Origin: Arthrobacter sp. PsM3
Lineage (GTDB): Bacteria; Actinomycetota; Actinomycetes; Actinomycetales; Micrococcaceae
Reading direction: 5' to 3'
Assembly (NCBI RefSeq): GCF_030433895.1
Contig: NZ_JARUXE010000020.1
Location: 22,891 to 86,890, forward strand
DNA: 64,000 nt
Position 1 is the stretch's first letter. Each line of letters starts with the position of its first letter. A program made the translations under genes and the position numbers. Below are positions 8,260 through 16,868 of this stretch, piece after piece. The notes under the pieces were generated by a model, which worked only from the letters and a program-made list of their open reading frames with translations, searched no databases and was not told where the DNA came from.

Positions 8260-8898
8260 GTGAACATCCCCATCATCCTTGCCCTCGGCGCGATCATTGT
8301 GGTCGCCGTCGTGCTGGGAATTGTCTTCGCACGAGAGAAGGATCCGCTGCGCCGGGCCACAGCGCTGAAATGGACCGGTGCGGCCATCATGGCGGTGTTC
8401 ACCGTGCTCGGGGGAGTCTTCATCGGGGGCTACGCGATGTCGGATCCGGGAGGAAATACCGGCCTGTTGATGACCCTCGCCTGGGTGCTGCCGATGCTCG
8501 TCCTTGCGGTCGCGGCCTGGTTCTGGCCGGCCCCGACCGCTCCCCTGCTGATCGCCCTCACGTCTGCCTTTATCGCAGCCTGCGTCTGGCTCGCCTTCGA
8601 TCCCGCAGCCCTGCGCAGCTTCATCAGCGACAACGGACCCGTGATCGCCGTCAGCGTCGTCGCCCTGGCGTTCCCGGCCGCCGTGCTCGGTCTGAAACGG
8701 ACCGCCGTGGCCGGCTGGCTGCTCGTGTCACTCGGTGTGCTGCCGCTGCTCATCACGGTCATCGGCAGGTCGGGGCCGGTCGCGTCCCTCACCGCCGCCA
8801 GCGTGGTCCCCTTGATCGCCGGGATCGTCTATCTCGTGTCCGCCCGGATGGCGCGGGGCAGTTCGGCGTCGGGGAATATCCGGGCGGCCGCGGCCTGA
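8260..8898 (+). CDS. Multi-pass membrane protein, hypothetical
   Basis: 212 residues with about six hydrophobic helices. It opens with an uncleaved anchor, NIPIILALGAIIVVAVVLGI. No catalytic motif is seen, and I do not recognise the family. The GTG start is set by AGGAGG seven bases upstream. It ends 65 bp before the acidic protein gene at 8964 on the same strand, so the two could be co-transcribed. The protein is predominantly Ala/Val/Leu, typical of small actinobacterial membrane proteins. Confidence 0.72.
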   Translation: MNIPIILALGAIIVVAVVLGIVFAREKDPLRRATALKWTGAAIMAVFTVLGGVFIGGYAMSDPGGNTGLLMTLAWVLPMLVLAVAAWFWPAPTAPLLIALTSAFIAACVWLAFDPAALRSFISDNGPVIAVSVVALAFPAAVLGLKRTAVAGWLLVSLGVLPLLITVIGRSGPVASLTAASVVPLIAGIVYLVSARMARGSSASGNIRAAAA

Positions 8899-8963
8899 TC
8901 CGGCCGCACACGTGTGCGTAACGCGAATCGGGCCGGGAGCGGATGGCGGGTAGCATCGGGGCC

Positions 8964-9656
8964 ATGAGCGCCGACGACGACGACATCACTGAAGAACTCC
9001 TGGCTGACGCCGGCAAGCTGACCGGGCTGAGCCTCGAACTGCTGGGCCTCGATCCCCACCCGGATGACATGACCCCGGATCAGCGGCTCCAGTTCGATCC
9101 GGAAGACCTGGCGGAAATGGCCGCCGTCTCGCCGAAGGAACGCCAAAAAGCGGTGAGCCAGACGCGCCTGCTGGCCGGGCTGTTGTGGAATTCATCGAGC
9201 ATCCTCATCGACCAGCTTTTCCGCGATCTGGGAACCCTGAGCCGGCTGGAGTCCACCACCCCGACCGACATCGCCGGGACCTCGGTGCTGTCCTCACTGC
9301 CGCCCCAGTTCGCGTCCAGCTACGACCCGAAATTCACCCAGAAACTCATCGTGGTCGCCTCCGACGTCACCGCGTCCCTGGCGCGCGGCTGGGCGGCCCC
9401 CGGATGCCTCGCCGCCGAACTCGCCGTCCGCTGCCTGCTCGATCAGGCGGAGATCACCGAGGACATCTACGAACTCGACCTCCCGGAGAACTGGCGGGCA
9501 CAGGTGGAGGAAGTCCTGCTGGAGGACGCCGACAGTGAAGCCCTCTACTCGGACAGCCTCGACGTGCTCGAGGACGACGCCGACAGGCTGGGCTTCGAGC
9601 ACTGGTTCACGCCGTTCGGCGCCGGGGACACGGTCCCGCCCTACGCCTGCTCCTGA
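8964..9656 (+). CDS. Acidic cytoplasmic protein, hypothetical
   Basis: About 230 residues, strongly acidic at both ends (MSADDDDITEELL and LEDDADRLGFEHW). No signal peptide or membrane segment is apparent. Hydrophobic stretches such as AAPGCLAAELAVRCLL suggest an all-helical fold. The start at 8964 is preferred because the acidic N-terminus begins there; an in-frame ATG at 8943 would add seven residues. It converges on the flavodoxin gene with a 42-bp gap containing a 16-bp near-identical direct repeat (9666-9681 and 9693-9708). Function unknown. Confidence 0.65.
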   Translation: MSADDDDITEELLADAGKLTGLSLELLGLDPHPDDMTPDQRLQFDPEDLAEMAAVSPKERQKAVSQTRLLAGLLWNSSSILIDQLFRDLGTLSRLESTTPTDIAGTSVLSSLPPQFASSYDPKFTQKLIVVASDVTASLARGWAAPGCLAAELAVRCLLDQAEITEDIYELDLPENWRAQVEEVLLEDADSEALYSDSLDVLEDDADRLGFEHWFTPFGAGDTVPPYACS

Positions 9657-9698
9657 GCCGTATGCCTGTTCCTGACTGGACTGCCGCTGTTCCTGTTC

Positions 9699-10238
9699 CT
9701 AACTGGACGGGGCAGCCAGTCCGGCCAGGAAGTCCTCGGCGAACCGCTGGACGCCGTCCCACTCGGTGTAGACGTAATCGCGGGACGTATCCAGGTCAGG
9801 GGACCCCTTGTCCCTGGTGATCTTCTTCATCAGCTGGCGTTTGAGGAAGTTGTAGTGGGTGTACAGCAGCGCGCCGCCGAACATCCCGACATGGTCAGGA
9901 TGCCAGCCGGTCTCCTCCTCGAACTTCGCGACGTAGCTCTCGGCGTTTTCCCCGTCCCCGTGGGCGGCCAGGCTGACCGAGATGAGGGCGGACGGGAGAC
10001 GCTCAAGCTCCCCGCGGTTCTTCTTCACGAAGTCCGTGACGTAGCCCTCATGCTTCCCCATGTGCACCGACGCCGCCACGATGACGCCGTCGCAGCCGCC
10101 CGGCAGGGTGGGCCCGGAGTGTTTGAGGTCCGCCGTTTCTGCCTGGTGGCCGTGGGCCCGGATCAGCTCGGAAATGTACTCCGCGATCTGGGCTGTCTGT
10201 CCTTCAATGGTTCCGTAGGGGATGTAGATCCTGGCCAT
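9699..10238 (-). CDS. Flavodoxin-domain protein, HemG-like protoporphyrinogen oxidase family
   Basis: 179 residues. It starts MARIYIPYGTIEGQTAQIAEYI, an FMN phosphate-binding loop of the flavodoxin-5 type. This is followed by DGVIVAASVHMGKHEGYVTDFVKK and later SLAAHGDGENAESYVAKFEEETGW, the pattern of HemG-like proteins. HemG oxidises protoporphyrinogen IX with menaquinone as acceptor. Actinobacteria usually make heme by the coproporphyrin route, so a general FMN reductase role is equally possible. It diverges from the aldehyde dehydrogenase gene. The visible long upstream reading frame is not part of it; the ATG at 10238 matches the family start. Confidence 0.78.
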   Translation of the reverse strand: MARIYIPYGTIEGQTAQIAEYISELIRAHGHQAETADLKHSGPTLPGGCDGVIVAASVHMGKHEGYVTDFVKKNRGELERLPSALISVSLAAHGDGENAESYVAKFEEETGWHPDHVGMFGGALLYTHYNFLKRQLMKKITRDKGSPDLDTSRDYVYTEWDGVQRFAEDFLAGLAAPSS

Positions 10239-10418
10239 GTCCCAGTGTGTGCGCGCGGCGGGGTGGAGAGGTAGGGCCGAACGCCCCGCCGTCTCGAAAC
10301 GGCACCGCTCTCTTGACGGCCCGGGCCCAGCGGCATGTGATATACAAAGGCCCCGGTCCGGTTCACAGTCGGCTGGTCGGTGCGGTACGACGTTTCCCCC
10401 ACGATGAAAGGACAGGAC

Positions 10419-11876
10419 ATGTCCCTGCTTGACGCCTCCCTCTGGGAGGGCAAGATCTACCTCAACGGCTGGCGCCCGGGAGGCGGCGGGACGGCCGACG
10501 CCGTCGAGCCCGCCACCGGCCAATCGCTGGGCAGCTACGGCCTCGCCTCCGTCGACGACGTCCGCGAAGCCGCCACAACAGCGGCCGCCGCCCAAAAGGC
10601 CTGGGCGAAACTCAACCCCGAGGACCGCGCCGCCGTGCTGCGCCGCGCCGGGATGCTCTGGGAGGAGCACGCCGCCGAGATCCAGGACTGGATCGTGCGC
10701 GAGTCCGGCGGCATTGGGCCCAAGGCAGGCCTGGAAACGCACATTGCGGCCAACGAATGCTACGACGCCTCGGCTTTGCCCTCCCTCCCGGCCGGGGACG
10801 TCCTCACCTCGAACGAAAACCGCTGGTCCTTCGCCCGCCGGCGTCCGGTCGGCGTCGTGTCCGTGATTGCGCCGTTCAACTTCCCGCTGATCCTCTCCAT
10901 CCGGGCCGTCGCCCCGGCACTGGCCCTCGGCAACGCCGTGCTGCTTAAGCCGGATCCCCGCACCGCCGTCTGCGGCGGGGTCACCCTGGTCCGGATCTTC
11001 GAGGAGGCCGGACTGCCTCCCGGGCTCCTCGCGCTGCTGCCCGGCGGAGCCGACATCGGCGCCGCCGTCGTCGAGGCCCCCGAGGTCGCCGTCATCGCCT
11101 TCACCGGCTCGACGGCGGCCGGGCGGAAGATCGGCGAGGCCGCCGGGCGGCTGCTCAAACGCGCGCACCTGGAACTCGGCGGCAACAACGCGCTCATTGT
11201 GCTGCCGGGCGCGGACCTGCCCAAGGCCGCCTCCGCCGCGGCGTTCGGCTCCTTCATGCACCAGGGCCAGATCTGCATGGCCGCCGGGCGCCACATCGTC
11301 CATGAGGACATCTATGACGACTATGTCAGCGCCCTGGCGGAGAAGGCCGCGCATCTTCCCGTCGGAGATCCGAAGAGCGGAACCGTGGCGCTGGGCCCGA
11401 TCATCGACGAGAAGCAGCTGCACCGGGTCGATTCGATCGTCCAGGACGCCTTGCAGGGCGGGGCCCGGCTGGCCGCCGGCGGAACCCACGACGGCAGGTT
11501 CTACCAGCCCACCGTGCTCGCCGACCTCGACGCGGCCAGCCCCGCGTGGAAGGACGAGATCTTCGGCCCCGTGGCCCCGGTGATGAAGTTCTCCACCGTG
11601 GAGGAAGCCGTGGCCCTCGCCAACGGCAATGAATACGGGCTCTCGATCGGCATCCTGGGCGATGTGGGCATGGCCATGACCATCGCCGACCAGCTGGACT
11701 CAGGGAAGGTCCACATCAACGAACAAACAGTGTCCGACGAGGCGAACTCACCGTTCGGCGGCACCAAGAACTCCGGCAACGGCTCCCGGATCGGCGGGCA
11801 CCACGCCAACATGGAGTCCTTCACGGAAATCCAGTGGCTCACGGTGCGCCCGGACATCGCCCCGTACCCGTTCTAA
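10419..11876 (+). CDS. Aldehyde dehydrogenase, benzaldehyde dehydrogenase type
   Basis: NAD(P)-dependent oxidation of an aldehyde to an acid; 485 residues. The active-site region reads LELGGNNALIVLPGAD, with the general-base Glu expected here. The catalytic Cys is in QGQICMAAGR, and FGPVAPVMKF gives the conserved EIFGP-like motif. The N-terminus, MSLLDASLWEGKIYLNGW, resembles actinobacterial benzaldehyde dehydrogenases. The start at 10419 is chosen because GAAAGGAC precedes it; in-frame ATGs at 10380 and 10404 lack a good site. There is no pathway partner nearby, so the natural substrate is uncertain. Three inverted repeats follow the gene. Confidence 0.88.
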   Translation: MSLLDASLWEGKIYLNGWRPGGGGTADAVEPATGQSLGSYGLASVDDVREAATTAAAAQKAWAKLNPEDRAAVLRRAGMLWEEHAAEIQDWIVRESGGIGPKAGLETHIAANECYDASALPSLPAGDVLTSNENRWSFARRRPVGVVSVIAPFNFPLILSIRAVAPALALGNAVLLKPDPRTAVCGGVTLVRIFEEAGLPPGLLALLPGGADIGAAVVEAPEVAVIAFTGSTAAGRKIGEAAGRLLKRAHLELGGNNALIVLPGADLPKAASAAAFGSFMHQGQICMAAGRHIVHEDIYDDYVSALAEKAAHLPVGDPKSGTVALGPIIDEKQLHRVDSIVQDALQGGARLAAGGTHDGRFYQPTVLADLDAASPAWKDEIFGPVAPVMKFSTVEEAVALANGNEYGLSIGILGDVGMAMTIADQLDSGKVHINEQTVSDEANSPFGGTKNSGNGSRIGGHHANMESFTEIQWLTVRPDIAPYPF

Positions 11877-11888
11877 GCTGAAGACGGT

Positions 11889-11926
11889 AGGCAGGAACGG
11901 GCAGAAGCCTCCGCCGGTTCCTGCCT
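11889..11926. terminator. Inverted repeat just after the aldehyde dehydrogenase gene
   Basis: AGGCAGGAAC (11889-11898) and its complement (11917-11926) frame an 18-nt loop, starting 13 bp after the stop codon. There is no clear T-run, so terminator function is tentative. Confidence 0.4.
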
Positions 11927-11971
11927 TCCTCTCCCCCGGCGGAACCTCCGGCGGCCAGGCCGGCGCATCGG

Positions 11972-12018
11972 GGGCAGATCCGGGCGAATGTTCGGCGGAC
12001 ATTCGCCCGGATCTGCCC
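11972..12018. repeat. 20-bp perfect inverted repeat, extragenic palindrome
   Basis: The left arm at 11972-11991 starts GGGCAGATCCGGG. Its exact reverse complement lies at 11999-12018, with a 7-nt loop. It lies between convergent genes and next to a separate, more typical terminator, so it is not needed for termination. It could be a mobile palindromic element. Confidence 0.7.
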
Positions 12019-12024
12019 GCGACA

Positions 12025-12066
12025 AGCAAAAGGGTCCAACGGCGATGGCTGTTGGACCCTTTTGCT
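12025..12066. terminator. Bidirectional Rho-independent terminator
   Basis: A perfect 16-bp stem, AGCAAAAGGGTCCAAC paired with 12051-12066, has a 10-nt loop. The stem ends in AAAA on the left and TTTT on the right, suiting both the aldehyde dehydrogenase (plus) and lpdA (minus). Confidence 0.92.
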
Positions 12067-12093
12067 GCGCGGCTTTGGTGTGCGGCGCCCGGG

Positions 12094-13509
12094 CTACATG
12101 TGGACGTGCAGGCGCCGGGCCGCTTCGGAAATCGAGCCGCTCAGTGACGGGTACACCGTGAAGGTGCTGGCGACGTCGTCGACGTGCAGTTTCTGGGTGA
12201 CCGCGAGGGAGATGGCGAAGATCAGCTCGGAAGCGTTCGGACCCACCACAACACCGCCGATCACGGTGCCGGAGCCCTTGCGGGCGAAGATCTTGACGAA
12301 GCCGTCCCGGTGGTTGCGCATCTTGGCGCGGGCGTTGCTGCGCAGGGACAGCTTGATGACGTCCGCCTGGTACTTGCCGGACTCGATCTCGGCCTCGGAG
12401 ACGCCCACGTTCGCGATCTCGGGCGAGGTGAAGATGTTGGACGCGACCTGGTGCAGCTTCAGCGGCATCACACTGTCACCGAGGAAGTGGGCGATCGCGA
12501 TCCGGCCCTGCATCGCGGCCACCGACGCGAGCGCCAGCACCCCGGTGCAGTCACCGGCGGCGTAGATGTTCGGCGCGGTGGTGCGGGAGACGCCGTCGAC
12601 CTTGATGTGGCCGCTCTCGGTGAGTGCCACGCCGGCCTCCTCGAGGCCGATTCCGGCGGTGTTCGGGATGGAGCCGACGGCGACCAGGCAGTGGCTGCCG
12701 GTGACCTTGGAGCCGTCGCCGAGGGTGACGATGACGCCGTCCTCGGTGCGCTCCACGGTCTCGGCGCGGGCGCGGGACAACACCTTGACGCCGCGGCGTT
12801 CGAAGACGCCCTCCAGGACCTCGGCGGCATCGGCATCCGAGCCGGGCAGCACGCGGTCGCGGCTGGAAATCAGGGTGACTTTGGACCCGAGGCCGTTGTA
12901 GGCGGAGGCGAACTCGGCGCCGGTCACGCCGGAGCCCACCACGATCAGGTCCTCGGGGAGCTCGTCCATGTTGTAGATCTGCGCCCAGTTCAGGATCCGG
13001 ATGCCGTCCGGGCGGGCGGTGGGCAGCTCGCGCGGGTGGGCACCGACGGCCAGCAGGATCGCGTCCGCCTCGACGATTTCGGTGCCGTCCGCGGTGAGGA
13101 CCTCGATGGTGTGGCTGTCCAGCATTTTTCCGGAGCCGAGGATGATCCGGACGCCCTGGTTCTCGAGGCCCTTCTGGATGTCGGAGGACTGCTGCCGGGC
13201 CAGCCGCAGCAGACGGTCGTTGATGTGTTTGAGGTCCGCGCGCATCGTCGGGGTGCAGTCGCCGCCGTCGAGGTCGAACTTGACGCCAAGCTCGCCGGCC
13301 TCGCCGACGCGGGTCATCAGATCCGCCGTCGCGATCAGGGTCTTGGAGGGCACGACGTCGGTCAGCACCGCGGAGCCGCCGAGCCCCGCCCGCTCGATGA
13401 TGGTGACCGTCGCGCCCAGGGAGGCGGCGACCATGGCAGCTTCGTAGCCGCCGGGCCCTCCGCCCAGGATTGCGATGCGGGGTGAGCTGAAATCGGGATG
13501 CGTAGTCAC
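12094..13509 (-). CDS. lpdA: NAD(P)H-quinone dehydrogenase, LpdA type
   Basis: A flavoprotein of the lipoamide dehydrogenase fold; 471 residues. The FAD fold is IAILGGGPGGYEAAMVAASL and the NAD fold LIVVGSGVTGAEFASAYNGL. The FAD-binding APNIYAAGDCTG and a C-terminal dimerisation domain ending YPSLSGSISEAARRLH are intact. The redox disulfide CxxxxC of true lipoamide dehydrogenases is missing: the segment reads GGSAVLTDVVPSKTLI. That is the signature of Mycobacterium tuberculosis LpdA (Rv3303c), which reduces quinones with NAD(P)H. The GTG at 13509 matches the family N-terminus. It diverges from punA, with pmmB beyond, an order also known from mycobacteria. Confidence 0.9.
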   Translation of the reverse strand: MTTHPDFSSPRIAILGGGPGGYEAAMVAASLGATVTIIERAGLGGSAVLTDVVPSKTLIATADLMTRVGEAGELGVKFDLDGGDCTPTMRADLKHINDRLLRLARQQSSDIQKGLENQGVRIILGSGKMLDSHTIEVLTADGTEIVEADAILLAVGAHPRELPTARPDGIRILNWAQIYNMDELPEDLIVVGSGVTGAEFASAYNGLGSKVTLISSRDRVLPGSDADAAEVLEGVFERRGVKVLSRARAETVERTEDGVIVTLGDGSKVTGSHCLVAVGSIPNTAGIGLEEAGVALTESGHIKVDGVSRTTAPNIYAAGDCTGVLALASVAAMQGRIAIAHFLGDSVMPLKLHQVASNIFTSPEIANVGVSEAEIESGKYQADVIKLSLRSNARAKMRNHRDGFVKIFARKGSGTVIGGVVVGPNASELIFAISLAVTQKLHVDDVASTFTVYPSLSGSISEAARRLHVHM

Positions 13510-13652
13510 AATCAGCCATTGTCCACCATTCGGACCGGCACCACCAAGAATCAGGGCCCGCATCACACCGGGCAGAATGCAGGAACAGGTGGCAGGACCC
13601 GTTGCCCGGCACGGTGCTGGGCAGCACGCCGCCGGCAAGATAACTTGTACCG

Positions 13653-14471
13653 GTGAGTACAACAGAATTCCTGAACACGGACCCCTTCGACGCCGCCCGC
13701 GCCGCCGCCGACTACATCGCCGAGGAGACGGGAATCGACGCGCACGACGTCGCCCTCGTGCTCGGCTCCGGCTGGGCCGACGCCGCCGACCTGATCGGCG
13801 AGACCACGGCCACCCTGTCCGCGGACGAGGTCCCGGGCTTCTCCTCCCCCTCCGTGGTGGGCCATGTCGGCACCATCCGCTCCGTGCTGACCACGGAGGG
13901 CAGGCGCGCCCTCGTCCTGGGCGCCCGCACGCACTACTACGAGGGCAAAGGCGTGCGCGCCGTCGTCCACGGTGTACGCACCGCCGCGGCGGCCGGCTGC
14001 AAGACCCTGGTCCTGACCAACGGCTGCGGCGGCCTCAACGAGGACTGGACGCCCGGCACCCCTGTCCTGATCAGCGACCACATCAACCTCACCGCCACCT
14101 CACCGCTTGAGGGCGCCACCTTCGTGGACCTCACCGACCTGTACTCCCCACGGATCCGCGGCCTCGCCCGCGAAGTCGATCCCTCGCTGGACGAAGGCAT
14201 CTACGCCCAGTTCACCGGCCCGCACTACGAAACCCCCGCCGAGGTGCAGTACGCCAAGCGGATCGGCGCGTCCCTGGTGGGCATGTCCACCGCGCTCGAG
14301 GCCATCGCCGGCCGCCACGCGGGCATGGAGGTCTTCGGCATTTCGCTCGTGACCAACCTTGCCGCGGGCATCAGCCCTGTGCCGCTGAGCCATGAGGAAG
14401 TCCTTGAGGCCGGCCAGGCCGCGGGCCCGCGGATCTCCAAGCTGCTCGCGGAGATCATCGCGAAGCTCTGA
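13653..14471 (+). CDS. punA: Purine-nucleoside phosphorylase, trimeric class
   Basis: Cleaves inosine and guanosine with phosphate to base and ribose-1-phosphate for purine salvage. The 272 residues match the trimeric low-molecular-mass class. Visible motifs are LVLGSGWAD (phosphate loop), GARTHYYEGKG, LTNGCGGLNEDW (base site), GPHYETPAEVQ and GMSTALEA, and the usual late purine-contact region LVTNLAAGIS. The start is GTG at 13653. Its product ribose-1-phosphate could feed pmmB-type phosphopentomutase or phosphomannomutase activity two genes downstream; deoC lies elsewhere in the window. Confidence 0.93.
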   Translation: MSTTEFLNTDPFDAARAAADYIAEETGIDAHDVALVLGSGWADAADLIGETTATLSADEVPGFSSPSVVGHVGTIRSVLTTEGRRALVLGARTHYYEGKGVRAVVHGVRTAAAAGCKTLVLTNGCGGLNEDWTPGTPVLISDHINLTATSPLEGATFVDLTDLYSPRIRGLAREVDPSLDEGIYAQFTGPHYETPAEVQYAKRIGASLVGMSTALEAIAGRHAGMEVFGISLVTNLAAGISPVPLSHEEVLEAGQAAGPRISKLLAEIIAKL

Positions 14472-14487
14472 GCCCAGGTTCGGGCGC

Positions 14488-14970
14488 TCAGCTCCCTGAC
14501 GCCAGGTAGCGCACGGCCTTCACCTTGTCCTGCGGGAAGCGCCGTTCCATCGAATCGGCGATCCCGGCGATGGTCTGCCGGGCCAGCGCCTGCCGCCAGG
14601 CGAGTTCGGCCTGGCGCATGGTCTGGGAGATCAGGCAGGTCCGGACGAAGTTGTGTTCAGTGTCGGCATCCGGGACATTGCCCAGGACGCCCTCGCAGCG
14701 GAACACCGGCTCGGAGCCTTCCAGTGCGAGGACGATGTCCAGCACCGTAACGTTTTCGGGCCTGCGGGCCAGGTGGAACCCGCCGCGCGGGCCTGAGACG
14801 GAGCCCAGGACGCCCGCGCGGACCAGCGCCTGGAGCTGCTTGTTCAGATAGGCGCCCGGTAGCTTGTAGTACTCCGCCAGCCGGGCACTGTTGACAGCCT
14901 CACCGGCCGGTGTCCACGCCATGTTGACGCAACTGTGCACAGCCCATTCCACCCCACGGCCCATCTTCAT
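14488..14970 (-). CDS. Rrf2-family transcriptional regulator
   Basis: 160 residues. The N-terminal winged helix reads LAEYYKLPGAYLNKQLQALV, followed by the wing GSVSGPRGGFHLARRPENVTV, characteristic of Rrf2 proteins (IscR, NsrR, RirA, CymR). Only two cysteines lie in the cluster region, C92 and C112 (plus C14), rather than the three closely spaced ones of IscR or NsrR. [2Fe-2S] sensing is therefore possible but unproven. It is inserted on the opposite strand between punA and pmmB, 1.9 kb from nirD. Its targets are unknown; nearby redox or nitrite genes are a guess. Confidence 0.82.
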   Translation of the reverse strand: MKMGRGVEWAVHSCVNMAWTPAGEAVNSARLAEYYKLPGAYLNKQLQALVRAGVLGSVSGPRGGFHLARRPENVTVLDIVLALEGSEPVFRCEGVLGNVPDADTEHNFVRTCLISQTMRQAELAWRQALARQTIAGIADSMERRFPQDKVKAVRYLASGS

Positions 14971-15101
14971 ATTCCAGACGCTACGTGTCCGGAAAATTGC
15001 CTGTCAAGGGCTGGCATGCGGGACGGCTGTGATCGATCCGTAAGCCGGGCTCTCGCTTGTCGGGGGAGGCATCCACCGCGATTGGCACTAGTTTGGTTCC
15101 T

Positions 15102-16850
15102 ATGACGTCTCCCGATGCCGAACTCACCCGCCTGCTGAGCGAAGCCCGGACCTGGGCCGCCCAGGACCCGGATCCCGCCACCGCCGCCACCCTCACCGAA
15201 CTGGTCCGGCTCGCCGGCGACGGCACGGCGTCGGCCCGGCAGGAACTCACCGACAGCTTCAACGGCACCCTGCAGTTCGGCACTGCGGGCCTGCGGGCGC
15301 CCCTCGGCCCCGGTCCGAACCGGATGAACCGCGTGGTGGTCCGCCGCGCCGCCGCCGGCTTCACGGCGTTCCTGACCGGCGCCGTCGCGCAGGCCGCGCC
15401 TGGAATCCGGCCGCGCGCCGTCGTGGGCTACGACGCCCGCCACAACTCGGCGATCTTCGCGGAAGAAACCGCCGCTGTCCTCACCGCTGGCGGCGTCGAG
15501 ACCTTCCTGATGCCGGCCGCCCTGCCGACCCCGCTGCTCGCCTACGCGGTGCGGGCACTGGAGTGCGACGGCGGCGTGATGGTCACCGCCAGCCACAATC
15601 CGCCGCAGGACAACGGCTACAAGGTTTACCTGGGCCGGCACGCCGTCGAGGAGAACGGGCGCGGCGCGCAGATCGTGGCGCCCTACGACGGGCTGATCGC
15701 GGCGAAGATCGGCGCCGTCGGCGAGCTGTCCGGCGTCGCCCTGGCCCTGGAGGGCTGGACCGTGCTGGACCCGTCCATCGCCGCCGGCTACGAAGCCGCC
15801 GTCGCCGCCCTGGCCGACCCGGAGCACTTCCCGGCCCGCGACCTCAAGATTGTCCTGACCCCCATGCACGGCGTGGGCGGCGGGACCGCCGTGGCGGTCC
15901 TGCACGCAGCGGGCTTCGCCGACATCACGCTGGTCAGCGAGCAGGCCGAGCCGGACCCCGACTTCCCCACGGTGAACTTCCCGAACCCCGAGGAGCCCGG
16001 CGCCCTGGACCTGGCCCTCGAAACCGCCGCCCGGGTGAATGCGGACATTGTGATCGCCAACGATCCCGATGCCGACCGCGCGGCGGTTGCTGCGAAGGAT
16101 CCCGACACCGGCGCCTGGCGCATGCTGCGCGGCGACGAGGTCGGTGCCCTGCTCGGCGCGCACGTCGTGGCGCGGCTGGGCAGCGGCAGCGGCAGCGGCG
16201 AAACCACAGCCGGGGTGTTCGCGAATTCGATCGTGTCCTCGCGGCTGCTGGCCCGGATCGCGGCGGCGGCGGGCTACGCCCATGAGGAGACCCTCACCGG
16301 GTTCAAGTGGATCGCCCGCGTTCCCGGTCTCCTCTACGGCTACGAGGAGGCGCTGGGTTACTGCGTCGCGCCCGCACTGGTCCGGGACAAAGACGGGATC
16401 TCCGCGGCGGTGCTGATCGCCGAATTCGCGGCAGCTGCGAAGGCCGCAGGCAAGACCATCTTTGACACGCTCGACGAGCTGTACCTGGTGCACGGCCTGC
16501 ATGCGAGCGACCAGCTCAGCATCCGCGTCGCTGACCTGGGCCTGCTGGATGCCATGATGAACCGGCTGCGCGTCAGCCCGCCGGAATCCTTTGGCGGCTC
16601 CGCCGTCGAAACCATCACCGACCTCGCCGTGGGCACGGCACAGCTGCCGCCCACCGACGGCCTGCTGTACCTGACCCGGGACCTCAGCCGCATCATCATC
16701 CGGCCCAGCGGAACCGAGCCCAAGCTCAAGTGCTACCTGGAGGTCATCCGCAGCGTTGACTCCGCCGCCGAACTGCCCGCGGCGCGGCACGAGGCGCGTG
16801 CCGCGCTCGACGGCGTCCTCGCGGACGTCCGCGAGGCGCTGGGGCTCTAG
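15102..16850 (+). CDS. pmmB: Phosphohexomutase (phosphomannomutase/phosphoglucomutase family)
   Basis: Interconverts hexose (or pentose) 1- and 6(5)-phosphates; 582 residues, the long PmmB/PGM2-like form. The substrate motif FGTAGLRAPLGPG is at the N-terminus. The catalytic phosphoserine loop is VTASHNPPQDNGYKVY, the metal loop is NDPDADRAAV, the sugar-binding stretch is GFKWIARVPGLLYGYEEALG, and the phosphate-binding RPSGTEPKLKCYLE is near the C-terminus. The start at 15102 is chosen because family homology begins just after it; an earlier in-frame start at 15057 would add 15 unsupported residues. Its pairing with punA favours a role linking nucleoside-derived sugar phosphates to central metabolism. 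Confidence 0.9.
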   Translation: MTSPDAELTRLLSEARTWAAQDPDPATAATLTELVRLAGDGTASARQELTDSFNGTLQFGTAGLRAPLGPGPNRMNRVVVRRAAAGFTAFLTGAVAQAAPGIRPRAVVGYDARHNSAIFAEETAAVLTAGGVETFLMPAALPTPLLAYAVRALECDGGVMVTASHNPPQDNGYKVYLGRHAVEENGRGAQIVAPYDGLIAAKIGAVGELSGVALALEGWTVLDPSIAAGYEAAVAALADPEHFPARDLKIVLTPMHGVGGGTAVAVLHAAGFADITLVSEQAEPDPDFPTVNFPNPEEPGALDLALETAARVNADIVIANDPDADRAAVAAKDPDTGAWRMLRGDEVGALLGAHVVARLGSGSGSGETTAGVFANSIVSSRLLARIAAAAGYAHEETLTGFKWIARVPGLLYGYEEALGYCVAPALVRDKDGISAAVLIAEFAAAAKAAGKTIFDTLDELYLVHGLHASDQLSIRVADLGLLDAMMNRLRVSPPESFGGSAVETITDLAVGTAQLPPTDGLLYLTRDLSRIIIRPSGTEPKLKCYLEVIRSVDSAAELPAARHEARAALDGVLADVREALGL

Positions 16851-16868
16851 CGCCTCGCGGCTCAGCCC

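Noticed and set aside
12184..13485. 433-residue open frame antisense to lpdA
   Set aside because: It shadows the flavoprotein gene and has a biased composition without recognisable domains.
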